DNA of 64,000 nt from Coxiellaceae bacterium (GCA_030680235.1 JAUXWQ010000012.1:22979-86978), one strand, 5' to 3'; counted from the first letter of the stretch, positions 54,832-63,569 are shown. Program-made: numbers and translations. Notes: a model not told the origin generated them from the letters alone.

Positions 54832-56667
54832 ATGTCCAGACACAAAATTACCTATTTGGATGGTACACGCCTATACCGCGCCATTGTTGCCGGTATTCGC
54901 CAAGTGATCTCAAAACAAGAATACTTAAATAATATTAATGTATTTCCCGTGCCTGATCGCGATACAGGCACCAATATGGCACTCACCTTAAATGCCATCT
55001 TAGAAAGCACCTATTCGCTACAGCGCGTCAGCATCCATGAACTACTAGCAAACGTTGCCGATGCCGCATTAAACGGTGCTCGTGGAAATTCAGGCGCTAT
55101 TCTTGCGCAATTTTTTCAAGGTTTAAGCGTTGGCGCGCAAACCGTCGACAAACATATGACGACAAAAAATTTCGTCGCTGCCATTGCCACTGCCGTTAAT
55201 TATGCCCATAAAGCCTTATCACAACCCAAAGAAGGCACCATTCTTACCATTTTGCGTGACTTTTCTGACGAAATTACACACCAACAATTAGCCAACAATG
55301 AAGTGGATTTTGTGGATCTATTGCATCACGGCATTGAGCGCGCACAAATATCACTCAAACATACGTCAGTACAATTAAAAGAACTAAAAAAAGCGGGCGT
55401 TGTTGATGCAGGAGCGCAAGGATTTGTTGAATTTCTCTGCGGCATCTATCAATTTGTTGATACAGGCTCTATTAAAAAATTACAGTTTGAACTTGCTGAA
55501 GTTACCATCATTGACATGCCCGATGACATTCCGCATGAAATTGATGAACGTTTTCGTTTTTGTACAGAATGCTTAATTAAACAAAGCAATAACAAACCAA
55601 TCGACCATGATGAATTGCGTGCAAGACTCGATGAAATCGGCAATAGCTTGATTGTTGCAGGCTCTCCGATAAAAACAAAAATTCACGTACACACGAACGA
55701 TCCCAGTCAAATTTTCTCTATTTGTCGCGAATATGGCGATACCAGTGGCGAAAAAGCAGACGACATGATCAAGCAGCAAAATTCCTATGCGAATCGTGAA
55801 AATCGTGTGGCGATATTAACGGATTCCAGCGCTGATTTACCCTCTGAAATTATTTCAAAATATAATATTCACGTCGTTCCAATTTTAATTAATTTTGGAC
55901 AGCAAACGTATTTGGATAAAATTTCAATTACACCGCAAGAATTTCATCAAGCTTTAAAAAATAAATCTGTTCATCCCACTACATCCCAACCGAGCTTTGG
56001 TGATTTTCATCGACAATATCAATATCTCGCAACGCATTTTGATTCAATCATTGCGCTGCATATTCCACGTCCTTTAAGCGGCACACTTTCTGCTTCTGAA
56101 AAGGCTGCGGAAAAAGCCGGCGGAAAAACACAAATTACCGTGATGGATGCCGGAAATATCTCTGCGGGACAAGGATTAATTGTGCTTGCCGCTGCAGAAG
56201 CGGCAGCTGCTGGTCGCACAAAAGAAGAAATTATTGCCATCACAAAAAATGCGATTGAAAAAACGCATTTTTATGCGGCAATGACTGATCTTGATTCCTT
56301 GGTTCGAAGTGGTCGCTTACCGATTAAATTAAAAAAAATGTTGGATTTTTTCCATCTCACCCCCCTTGCAACCGTGACACCCGAAGGCAAGGTCAAACCC
56401 GCACGCTTATTGTTTGGCAGAAAAAATTTAGCACCAAAATTATTTCGCCTTGCAAAACAAAAAATGTTGCCTGAAAAAAAATATCGCCTTAGCGTTTTGC
56501 ATAGCGAAAGAGAAAGCGAAGCGCTTGAATTGGCAACCATGCTAAAAAATCATTTTAACGATCAAATTGACCAGCTTTTCGTGCTGCCATGTTGCGCAAG
56601 TTTAGCGGTACATGCAGGAACAGGTGCGCTGGGGATTGCGATTCAAGAATGTCCTTCTGTTGGGTAA
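54832..56667 (+). CDS. DAK2-DegV fusion (fatty acid kinase FakA/FakB type)
   Basis: 611 residues. The N-terminal 210 form a DAK2 kinase domain (NVFPVPDRDTGTNMALTLNA, ADAALNGARGNSGAILAQFF, ADAGAQGFVEFLCG-like VVDAGAQGFVEFL). A linker and then from about residue 325 a DegV lipid-binding domain (VAILTDSSADLPSEIISKYN, HPTTSQPSFGDFHRQY, LHIPRPLSGTLSASE, GQGLIVLAAAEAA). In Gram-positives FakA (kinase) and FakB (acyl carrier) are separate proteins that phosphorylate exogenous fatty acids. Here both parts are in one chain, so scavenging of host or environmental fatty acids is a reasonable inference. Confidence 0.88.
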   Translation: MSRHKITYLDGTRLYRAIVAGIRQVISKQEYLNNINVFPVPDRDTGTNMALTLNAILESTYSLQRVSIHELLANVADAALNGARGNSGAILAQFFQGLSVGAQTVDKHMTTKNFVAAIATAVNYAHKALSQPKEGTILTILRDFSDEITHQQLANNEVDFVDLLHHGIERAQISLKHTSVQLKELKKAGVVDAGAQGFVEFLCGIYQFVDTGSIKKLQFELAEVTIIDMPDDIPHEIDERFRFCTECLIKQSNNKPIDHDELRARLDEIGNSLIVAGSPIKTKIHVHTNDPSQIFSICREYGDTSGEKADDMIKQQNSYANRENRVAILTDSSADLPSEIISKYNIHVVPILINFGQQTYLDKISITPQEFHQALKNKSVHPTTSQPSFGDFHRQYQYLATHFDSIIALHIPRPLSGTLSASEKAAEKAGGKTQITVMDAGNISAGQGLIVLAAAEAAAAGRTKEEIIAITKNAIEKTHFYAAMTDLDSLVRSGRLPIKLKKMLDFFHLTPLATVTPEGKVKPARLLFGRKNLAPKLFRLAKQKMLPEKKYRLSVLHSERESEALELATMLKNHFNDQIDQLFVLPCCASLAVHAGTGALGIAIQECPSVG

Positions 56668-56716
56668 TAAAATCCCCCGGTGCTGCGCACCGACCCCCTT
56701 TTTCAAGGGGGTATCA
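56668..56716. repeat. Short GC-rich hairpin repeat
   Basis: CCCCCGGTGCTGCGCACCGA then CCCCCTTTTTCAAGGGGGT. Shares its core with 35383-35477. The rest of the 56717-56907 spacer shows no gene. Confidence 0.5.
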
Positions 56717-56907
56717 GCGGTTTACAAGACATTTCACCCCATTTTCAGACTTGTGTAGATACAAATAAGCCTACGTAGAAAATGTTAGCTTAACGTGCAT
56801 GCATTTAACCAACATTTTTAATCGCACCCGCGCATTCCCTATTGGTTGCAAAACCCTAGTAATTCGCCCACAATTCAACCAAAATCAACCTCAAAGAATT
56901 CTTAACT

Positions 56908-58722
56908 ATGTTACAGCTTAATCGCGTTACCCTCCGCCGCGGCACCAAGGTATTGCTTGAAGAAACCTCTGTACGTCTCGACATTGGCTTTAGAGCGGGT
57001 TTAATTGGCAAAAATGGCGCAGGTAAAACCTCCCTTTTAAAGTTAATCATGCGTGAGATACAAGAAGATCACGGCGAAGTATTGCTCCCCAATAGCTGGA
57101 AAATCGCGCATTTATCACAAGAGTTACCAGAAACCACAGACACCGCCTTTGCTTTTGTCCGAAATGGCGATGAAGGTTATGTCACGCTTCAAGATAAAAT
57201 TGCGACCACAGAAGGCGAGGAACTTGCGCAACATTTAAGTGACATGGAATTGATCGATGGTTATCGTATCGATTCACGTGTTGCGATTGTTTTAAATGGC
57301 TTGGGATTTGCTGAACATGAGTTTGAAAAGCCCGTGAAATCATTTTCTGGTGGCTGGCAAATGCGTCTATTGTTGGCACGTGTTTTGATGTCACGCGCGG
57401 ATTTATTATTACTCGATGAACCAACTAACCATTTGGATTTAGAAACCATTGCTTGGCTCACACAATGGGTGAAAACCTATCAAGGCACCTGCATTATTAT
57501 TTCGCACGATCGTTATTTCTTAGATGAAGTCACGACACATACGGTCCAATTAGCCAATCAACAATTGCGATTGTATCAAGGTAATTACTCGTCGTTCGCA
57601 CGACAATTCCAAGAAAATTTATTATTACAAGAAAAAGTAAATAGCAAAGTCTTAAAAAAGCGCGCGCATTTACAAAAATTTGTTGATCGCTTTCGTGCAA
57701 AAGCGTCAAAAGCAAAACAAGCTCAAAGCCGCATGAAAGCAATGGAAAAATTGCAAATGACGTCTGAATTTCAAGAAGATGAAAATAATGTCTCTTTTGA
57801 TTTTTTTGAACCTAAAGCAACAGGCTATCCAACCATTAGCACACGATCTGATTTTGGCTATGACAATAAAGTAATTTTAAAAGATGTTAGCCTTGCCGTT
57901 GGTGAAGGTGATCGTATTGGTGTTATTGGGGTTAATGGCAGCGGTAAATCCACTTTATTAAAATCAATTGCGCAAAAATTAAAACCCGTACGCGGCGATA
58001 TCACCTTTCACCCACAAACCAATATTGGTTATTTTTCGCAGCAACAAGTCGACATGCTAGATTTAAATGACACCCCTATGGAACATTTCAAACGACAATT
58101 TCCAGAAATGGGTGAAACACAAATTCGTGGATTTTTAGGACGTTTTGCGTTTAATCATGATCGCGTTTTTCAAAAAATCAATGTTTTTTCGGGGGGTGAA
58201 AAAGCCCGTCTTGCACTTGCTATTTTAATTTGGCAAAGACCCAATGTATTATTGCTCGATGAACCAACCAATCACTTAGATATGCATATTCGTGAATCAT
58301 TAATTGTTGCGCTCGAAGCATTTAATGGCGCATTGATTTTAGTCTCGCATGATCGTTATTTTGTCGAATGTTGCGTGGATAGTTTGTGGCTAGTGAATCG
58401 CGGTACTGTAACGGTTTATGATGGCAATTTAGCAGATTATGAAGCATCGCAATTAGCAACACATCCTACAGGGTCAAACAAAAAGAAATCAGCAACACCA
58501 AAAGTATCAACACCCGAAGATAAAAAACAGCTTCAAAAAACAGAAAAAGAACTTATTCAGCTAGAGAAACAACTGCAAAAAATTGAAAAAGAATTGGCGG
58601 ACCCAACCCTCTATGAAAATGCCCATGCTGAAAAACTAAAAAAGTTAATGCAAGAACAAGGTACGATTAAAAAGGAATTGGCTGATAAAGAACAAGCTTG
58701 GATTAAATTAAGCGATGGCTAA
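56908..58722 (+). CDS. ABC-F family ATPase (YheS/Uup type)
   Basis: 604 residues, two ABC domains and no membrane segment. First domain: GLIGKNGAGKTSLLKLIM, KSFSGGWQMRLLLARVLMS, LLLLDEPTNHLDLETIAWL. Second: GVIGVNGSGKSTLLKSIA, INVFSGGEKARLALAIL, LLLDEPTNHLDM. The linker (RFRAKASKAKQAQSRMKAMEKL) is the ABC-F arm, and a coiled-coil C-terminus (LIQLEKQLQKIEKELADP) follows. ABC-F proteins work on the ribosome E site or in resistance. It best fits the YheS branch. Confidence 0.92.
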   Translation: MLQLNRVTLRRGTKVLLEETSVRLDIGFRAGLIGKNGAGKTSLLKLIMREIQEDHGEVLLPNSWKIAHLSQELPETTDTAFAFVRNGDEGYVTLQDKIATTEGEELAQHLSDMELIDGYRIDSRVAIVLNGLGFAEHEFEKPVKSFSGGWQMRLLLARVLMSRADLLLLDEPTNHLDLETIAWLTQWVKTYQGTCIIISHDRYFLDEVTTHTVQLANQQLRLYQGNYSSFARQFQENLLLQEKVNSKVLKKRAHLQKFVDRFRAKASKAKQAQSRMKAMEKLQMTSEFQEDENNVSFDFFEPKATGYPTISTRSDFGYDNKVILKDVSLAVGEGDRIGVIGVNGSGKSTLLKSIAQKLKPVRGDITFHPQTNIGYFSQQQVDMLDLNDTPMEHFKRQFPEMGETQIRGFLGRFAFNHDRVFQKINVFSGGEKARLALAILIWQRPNVLLLDEPTNHLDMHIRESLIVALEAFNGALILVSHDRYFVECCVDSLWLVNRGTVTVYDGNLADYEASQLATHPTGSNKKKSATPKVSTPEDKKQLQKTEKELIQLEKQLQKIEKELADPTLYENAHAEKLKKLMQEQGTIKKELADKEQAWIKLSDG

Positions 58723-58758
58723 ATAGTTACAAACGATCTTGATAAAAGAGAAAATAGT

Positions 58759-59361
58759 ATGCCTGGAACCCCTGCGAAAAAAAAACAACTATTCAGTGCC
58801 TTCGTAGAAATTACTGGAAAAATAAGCGAAGCACTCGGCGTGGACGGGGTGAAAACTGCGACTGAATCGTTAAGCGCTTACACACAACTTGAATCATTAA
58901 TGAAACAAATCAATCTTGATTCAACGCGCTCATTGCGTGAGAAAAAAAATGCTTTTTTGCAACAAGCCCCCGATCATATTTCAAAACTAACCACAACGGA
59001 TTTAATTAAGCTGTACAATGTCTATAAAAACGATTTCAACCAAGAACAAAAATATGCTTTTATTTATACTGAAGACACCCAAAAGACAATTGGCTGGATC
59101 AAGCTTTCTATTTTTGGCACAAATACGCCAGTCGGAAATACAAACACCCATAAAAATTTTTTAGCGCTTCTAAAAAAACGTGCCCTTGCCAACATAGAAA
59201 GACATCACCAAGACGATGCTCAAAGAAGTTTCCATGATAATCGCGAAGAGTTAAACAATTTACGTGAGCTAATGAGTGATAATCGAGGTCGCATTCCAAA
59301 TCCATTTTCTGATCTTGGGGGTGGACTAGAAGGAAAATTTAAATCATGGCATGGCTCATAG
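58759..59361 (+). CDS. Protein of unknown function
   Basis: 200 residues, 36 bases after the ABC-F gene. Mostly helical, polar, no signal peptide: LEKKNAF-type REKKNAFLQQAPDHISK, LIKLYNVYKNDFNQEQKYAF, a late basic-acidic stretch (NIERHHQDDAQRSFHDNREE). No family recognised. The small size and orphan nature fit accessory or secreted proteins of intracellular bacteria, unproven. Confidence 0.6.
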   Translation: MPGTPAKKKQLFSAFVEITGKISEALGVDGVKTATESLSAYTQLESLMKQINLDSTRSLREKKNAFLQQAPDHISKLTTTDLIKLYNVYKNDFNQEQKYAFIYTEDTQKTIGWIKLSIFGTNTPVGNTNTHKNFLALLKKRALANIERHHQDDAQRSFHDNREELNNLRELMSDNRGRIPNPFSDLGGGLEGKFKSWHGS

Positions 59362-59397
59362 ACACCGCCATTGATTTAAGAATAAATTGTGAACTTA

Positions 59398-59487
59398 GGT
59401 GCGAGCGCGAGTGTAACGCGTGAATTTGCAGAATCCCTCTTCACCTCGTATTTTCTGCAAAACACGCGTTACACTCGCGCGCGCATC
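59398..59487. repeat. Palindromic intergenic repeat, family copy E
   Basis: GGTGCGAGCGCGAGTGTAAC GCGTGAATTTGCAG and CTGCAAAACACGCGTTACACTC GCGCGCGCATC form the hairpin. The two arms have changed together (GTGTAACGCG against CGCGTTACAC) relative to copies B and C, which keeps the pairing. It reaches the stop of the next minus-strand gene. Confidence 0.7.
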
Positions 59488-59875
59488 AACGCACTGAACG
59501 CAGTCGCCGCACGGATGATCGCTTTCTAAAAATGGTTGAATAGCCAGAAAATAAACTAGGCTGATGCAATGAAGTCGCTGACTCAAACATCCCATGTCGC
59601 AATGAACCCACCATCTCTTGTAGCTTGTTCAATAAGTCGCACTCCTCTGCAGATGGATGAGGATTACCACTCACCGCAGACCACACAACGGAAAGCGTTT
59701 TTTCCAACTCATGAACCAACCTAACTTTTTGTTCTGTAAGCACAATTTCTGCTGCAGGGGAAGGACTCTCAATATCAAAGAGGCTTTCAAAAAATTCGAT
59801 TATTACCGATAAATCCAGCTCCTTGGAAATCACGACGCCTCCAGACATGTTCATTTTTTGAACATATGAAAGCAT
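59486..59875 (-). CDS. Small protein of unknown function
   Basis: 129 residues (ATG at 59875; ATG at 59854 also possible; no clear ribosome site). Acidic helical middle (LVHELEKTLSVVWSAVSG, ECDLLNKLQEMVGSLRHGMF) and a basic tail (FRKRSSVRRLRSVR) whose last bases run into the edge of repeat E. No family recognised. Confidence 0.5.
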   Translation of the reverse strand: MLSYVQKMNMSGGVVISKELDLSVIIEFFESLFDIESPSPAAEIVLTEQKVRLVHELEKTLSVVWSAVSGNPHPSAEECDLLNKLQEMVGSLRHGMFESATSLHQPSLFSGYSTIFRKRSSVRRLRSVR

Positions 59876-59954
59876 AGTAGAAAAATTAGAATCTGCCAGA
59901 AAAATAACTTAAAAAAAGCGCTTTTTTGATCGCACTCGATTAATCACCGCTTTT

Positions 59955-60497
59955 TTACACAAAGAAAAATGCTGTGATCTGCGCAATAACAATCAAAACT
60001 AACATACAACTAAAAACCGCTTGAATACCAAAATGCTCAAACAAAAAAGCAGCTACTAAAGAGGCCAGCCCAAGCGACACATAAAAAACAGATTCCAACA
60101 CCCCCCAAGCAAACCCTCTGTTTTTTTCAGTAATATATTTTTCATACAGCACATAAAAAGAAGGAATCTGCATCCCTGCACTGAATGACAAAATAAACTG
60201 TGCCACATAAAAATAATAAATCTGATGAATAAAAAAATAACCAATCACAACAAGCAAAGATAAAAAAATACCCATCATCAATAAGCATTTTTCAGAAATA
60301 CTATTTTTATGATTCACTATTGGAATAACCACCGAAAAAAAAGCGGTGCCCCATGAAAAAATAGCAATTGAAATACCTGCACTACGTACAGTACCTCCTA
60401 ACGAATGCGTATAGGCCGCCCAAATAGGGGTGAAAAAATTAGCCGCCATTTGCAACATAAAAATAATAACCAATCCAAAAAAACATTTCCGACTCAT
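59955..60497 (-). CDS. Half-size MFS transporter-like protein
   Basis: 180 residues with six hydrophobic helices, about half of a normal 400-residue MFS transporter. It looks like a single MFS half (IWAAYTHSLGGTVRSAGISI, FSWGTAFFSVVIPI, SFYVLYEKYITEKNRGFAWG, the loop motif between helices). It begins at the base where the GNAT-like gene ends (1-base overlap). No stop-interrupted second half was found upstream or downstream, so it may be truncated or act as a homodimer. Confidence 0.7.
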   Translation of the reverse strand: MSRKCFFGLVIIFMLQMAANFFTPIWAAYTHSLGGTVRSAGISIAIFSWGTAFFSVVIPIVNHKNSISEKCLLMMGIFLSLLVVIGYFFIHQIYYFYVAQFILSFSAGMQIPSFYVLYEKYITEKNRGFAWGVLESVFYVSLGLASLVAAFLFEHFGIQAVFSCMLVLIVIAQITAFFFV

Positions 60498-61237
60498 TAT
60501 TTTTTCCTAAATAAATTTAATTGATGAATGAATAGCAACTTGAGAAGAATAAAAATCCTACAAAAATCAATCGGGATGATAATAGGAAATCCTTGCCCAG
60601 GCTCCCAAGAAAATTTTTTCTCTAAGCTATGGTGTGAATGCGAGGAATGACTATTATCAATATTCACACTAATCGGCACCCATGAAGCAATAACAATTGG
60701 TTTTCCGCAACCTGGATACGCCACCCCCAATTCCGAGCAATATGCAGATAAAATTGCATCATATAAATCATGGTATCCTGACGGTATCTCTGTAATATCA
60801 CCCCAACATCGCAACATGCTATAAAGCGCATAACTTTGTGGGGACATACACAGGCCAACGGCATATACACGTCGAAAAATATTTCTAAATCGACTGAATT
60901 TATAACGAATAATCTCGCGCGCGCCAATTAAATTTAACACATGCTTTCCACGCACTTCACGATCTAAACAGCCTGCTTCAAGCACCAAAAAAGACAATTT
61001 CTTTTTTTTAAAAAAAATATGGCGATAACAGGAAATACCAAAGCCAACGATTTTTCTTCGATGCCGAATAATATAAATTGTACCCTGGTTTTTTTTTGCA
61101 TCACCTAAGAATTGATCGATATCTTTGCTATCAACTTGCTTAAAATGACGCGTAGCAACTTCATAAAGGGTTTTCTGCCAAAATGCGATGCGTCGTGATG
61201 AGAGGTGTCTTTTGGTTAATCGTCTGATCCAAAGCAT
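60497..61237 (-). CDS. GNAT-like acyltransferase family protein
   Basis: 246 residues. The N-terminal 160 residues show a GNAT-like layout: TIYIIRHRRKIVGFGISCYR (strand-turn-strand), LSFLVLEAGCLDREVRGKHV and NLIGAREIIRYK, then VYAVGLCMSPQSYALYSML. The acetyl-CoA loop (Q/RxxGxG/A) is not perfect. A hydrophobic C-terminal segment (IIIPIDFCRIFILLKLLFIH) may be a membrane contact. Co-transcribed with the half-MFS gene; together they could modify and export a small molecule. Confidence 0.55.
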   Translation of the reverse strand: MLWIRRLTKRHLSSRRIAFWQKTLYEVATRHFKQVDSKDIDQFLGDAKKNQGTIYIIRHRRKIVGFGISCYRHIFFKKKKLSFLVLEAGCLDREVRGKHVLNLIGAREIIRYKFSRFRNIFRRVYAVGLCMSPQSYALYSMLRCWGDITEIPSGYHDLYDAILSAYCSELGVAYPGCGKPIVIASWVPISVNIDNSHSSHSHHSLEKKFSWEPGQGFPIIIPIDFCRIFILLKLLFIHQLNLFRKK

Positions 61238-61411
61238 TATTTATTTCTGCTTTTAATATTATGGTCTATTACCATAGCATCAAGATATTGTTCAAATAAA
61301 GGTCTATAGCACTACCCAGTTGTTTTATACGGCGTTACAATTTCAAATGCCTTCCGCCACCTGTCTTTCCCCTCAGTTGGGCTCGTCTAACCCTAATTAG
61401 ATAAGGCTATA

Positions 61412-61822
61412 TTAGCGCCAACAATCAGCCACACTAGCCATTCCTGAAATCCCGCGTATATTTGTATTCGTTAAGGTTAATGTGCCACACCGCGAATCAT
61501 GATCAGCCTGTTTATCTGTGGGAATGGCTTTCAATGTAAAATGATCAGCGTCACTATCTGTTATTTTAAATTGATACCACACATTTTCTATTAATGTATT
61601 TGCATTTAAATCAACAAGCCTAACACCCTTATAGCTATTATCATGATCACCCGCATACACTTCCATACGCGCCGCCAACTGCATCAAAATAACCTCCGCA
61701 CGATTACGCTGTGCATGCATCGTTTCTGAAATATAACTGGGATAAGCAATACTGGCCAAAATTGCAGTAATCGCCAAGGCAATCAACAGTTCAAGTAAAG
61801 TGAAGCCAAAATAATGCTGCAC
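61412..61822 (-). CDS. Type IV pilin, PilE-like
   Basis: 136 residues. Prepilin leader MQHYFG, cleavage before FTLLELLIALAITAILASIA, with Glu5; hydrophobic N-helix AIAYPSYISE. The globular part ends with two cysteines (SRCGTLTLTN, SVADCWR), the D-region disulfide. It would be a type IV pilus major/minor subunit (PilE group); the other pilus genes are not in the window. Confidence 0.9.
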   Translation of the reverse strand: MQHYFGFTLLELLIALAITAILASIAYPSYISETMHAQRNRAEVILMQLAARMEVYAGDHDNSYKGVRLVDLNANTLIENVWYQFKITDSDADHFTLKAIPTDKQADHDSRCGTLTLTNTNIRGISGMASVADCWR

Positions 61823-61918
61823 AGTTCAAATCTCCTACAATGATCGTCAACCATTATGCTGAAAAGAACAAAATCGGCAATACCGTGTTTTTACTCACTT
61901 TTCGCAAAAAAAAATCAC

Positions 61919-61946
61919 TTGCGATTTCAGAAAACTTGGGTATCAT
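61919..61946 (+). promoter_or_regulatory. tRNA-Lys promoter candidate
   Basis: TTGCGA (61919-61924), a 16-base spacer, TATCAT (61941-61946), giving a start about 45 bases before the mature tRNA. Confidence 0.5.
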
Positions 61947-61996
61947 GGTTTTCTTTCCTGGGCGCTTGCTTTGGAAAGAAAATGCGTACAAAATTT

Positions 61997-62069
61997 GGGC
62001 CGTTAGCTCAGTCGGTAGAGCAGCGGACTTTTAATCCGTTGGTCCCGCGTTCGAATCGCGGACGGCCCA
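61997..62069 (+). tRNA. tRNA-Lys (UUU)
   Basis: Cloverleaf: acceptor GGGCCGT/ACGGCCC, D-arm GCTCAGTCGGTAGAGC, anticodon loop CTTTTAA closed by CGGA/TCCG, T-arm with TTCGAATC. Anticodon TTT reads AAA/AAG. CCA is not encoded (TTT follows the discriminator). A 7-bp AT-rich hairpin with a T-run at 62073-62097 may end it. Confidence 0.97.
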
Positions 62070-62211
62070 TTTAAAAATCAATAAATTATCGATTTTTTAC
62101 CTGACCTCAGATGTGACACTGCATCGTATTTGTGACATTTTCGTGACGTAAAAATCAGCCGGTCATAATTCGAGGCACAAGACTTGCTACGTAGTGCGCT
62201 CGGTTGCGCTT

Positions 62212-62460
62212 CTACGACAGGACTTTCACCTGCAAAATGTGTCCAGCTTTCTTGGCGCACAAGGGGTAAAGGGGTAAAGCCCGCGAACAACGCACATAGT
62301 CGCTTGTGTCGAGCTTATTGGCGAAGTTCGGACTGCCAGTGACGAAGAAGCGATCACGCGCAACGCTAGCGTCGTTCTCGCTAGAACTCCAGTAAAACTG
62401 GTTGGCAAAACCACCTGAAGATCCTCCAGATTTTAAATTAGCATACATCGCTTTTCGCAT
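62212..62460 (-). pseudogene. DUF1566 (Lcl-type) C-terminal fragment with hypervariable-looking region
   Basis: The minus-strand frame reads KAMYANLKSGGSSGGFANQF, YWSSSEN, a stretch of changed residues (DASVARDRFFVTGSPNFANK LDTSD), then YVRCSRALPL, the ending of DUF1566 domains. No gene body lies upstream: the frame opens at the junction with a truncated GNAT gene. The codons between 62291 and 62374 are mostly NNC/NNT where family templates have AAC/AAT, as in diversity-generating-retroelement variable regions. It looks like an orphan variable cassette. Confidence 0.6.
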
Positions 62461-62759
62461 TTTATATCCGTGATGAAAATGAAAAAATTGTCGGTGGATG
62501 TAATGGTGCTATTTTGCATGATTGGCTGTATGTCGATCAATTATGGGTTTCTGAGGCATTGCGCAGACAAGGTTATGGCGCTCAATTAATGTTACCAGCA
62601 GAAAAATTGGCTGCGGATCACAAATCTCGTTTTATTGCCATCAACACCTATGCTTTTGAAGCGCCCGATTTTTACAAGAAATTGGGTTTTTATGTGGAAT
62701 TCGAACGGCGTCATCCTGACAAAAATTCAATATTTTATTTTTTACGTAAAGATTTATAA
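62442..62759 (+). pseudogene. GNAT acetyltransferase lacking its N-terminus
   Basis: In frame from just after a TAG at 62439: FYIRDENEKIVGGCNGAILH, DWLYVDQLWVSEALRRQGYG (the acetyl-CoA loop RRQGYG), AQLMLPAEKLAADHKSRFIA and the strand FYKKLGFYVEFERR. The core GNAT domain is intact, but about 50 N-terminal residues are missing and no ATG with a ribosome site precedes it (only TTG 62514). The break coincides with the DUF1566 fragment. It could still be expressed as a short protein. Confidence 0.65.
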
Positions 62760-62771
62760 GAGGTATGTATT

Positions 62772-63113
62772 ATGGAAAAATGTAGAAGCAACCAAATAAT
62801 AGAGCGCAAAAACAGCGACAATTGCATCGTATCTGAATTTCCAATCAATGATCACGACATTAATTTTGCAATTATCAAAGTGTCATCTCGATATCCAGAT
62901 TCAGGATTTGCAACCAACACTATTTCTAAAGAAATTGTTTATGTGCAAGAAGGTCTTGGAAAAGTAATTGTTAACGATGTTGAGTATCATTTAAAAACAG
63001 GTGATGTCATTTTAATTTCACCCAATGAAAAATTCTATTGGGATGGTAATATGACATTACATATTTCATGCACCCCTGCATTTACACCAGAACAGCATAT
63101 TCATTTGGAATAG
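62772..63113 (+). CDS. Cupin-fold protein
   Basis: 113 residues, 12 bases after the GNAT fragment, with AGAGGT before the ATG. One cupin barrel: ISKEIVYVQEGLGKVIVNDV, EYHLKTGDVILISPNEKFYW, with E and H of the metal site partly replaced (EIVYV, PNEKF, CTPAF). The likely sugar- or small-ligand-binding AraC-type cupin; no catalytic assignment. Confidence 0.7.
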   Translation: MEKCRSNQIIERKNSDNCIVSEFPINDHDINFAIIKVSSRYPDSGFATNTISKEIVYVQEGLGKVIVNDVEYHLKTGDVILISPNEKFYWDGNMTLHISCTPAFTPEQHIHLE

Positions 63114-63293
63114 AGGAAACAATATGCCCATTCTTAATTTTGAATTTACTGATTGGCAGATCCATTGTTGGCTGTGTGAATTTAGGTGAGAAAAATATTG
63201 CGGGATTTGTTTCGCAGTTTTTGTTGGTGGGATTTTCTGATGCCTGAGGTAATATTTGTCTCATTACAGTCGATTCTAATGCACCTAATGTTC

Positions 63294-63501
63294 TCAATGG
63301 TCAAAAACTACATTAAGCATTTTTAAAAAATTACCCTCACTTCGTTTTCGCGGCTCACATCCAAAACAATCTCTTTTCCAATCGGCAGCACACATCGTCG
63401 ATCAATATGACCATAGGGGAATTCTTTAATAGTGGGCTCGATGGCGCAATTAATCCAATCGTATCACCATTATTTAAAGTTGGCGGTATAATATAATTCA
63501 T
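63294..63501 (-). pseudogene. Collapsed LD-carboxypeptidase (peptidase S66) gene
   Basis: An ATG at 63501 opens MNYIIPPTLNNGDTIGLIAP SSPLLK, the N-terminus of S66 LD-carboxypeptidases/MccF proteins. It then joins, in another frame, EFPYGHIDRRCVLPIGKEIV LDV, the family's C-terminus. About 240 internal codons, with the catalytic Ser, Glu and His, are gone, so it is a remnant after an internal deletion. Confidence 0.7.
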
Positions 63502-63569
63502 TTTTTTAAACTCTCGTCTTCAAATCAAAAATAGCGCATATTTTAATGCATTGTGAAAAAATAAACTAT

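Noticed and set aside
62078..62290. 70-residue minus-strand ORF after tRNA-Lys
   Set aside because: No ribosome site or family; it lies in the 3' flank of the DUF1566 fragment in another frame.
63082..63297. 71-residue minus-strand ORF
   Set aside because: It overlaps the end of the cupin gene; the opposite strand reads more like a broken coding sequence.
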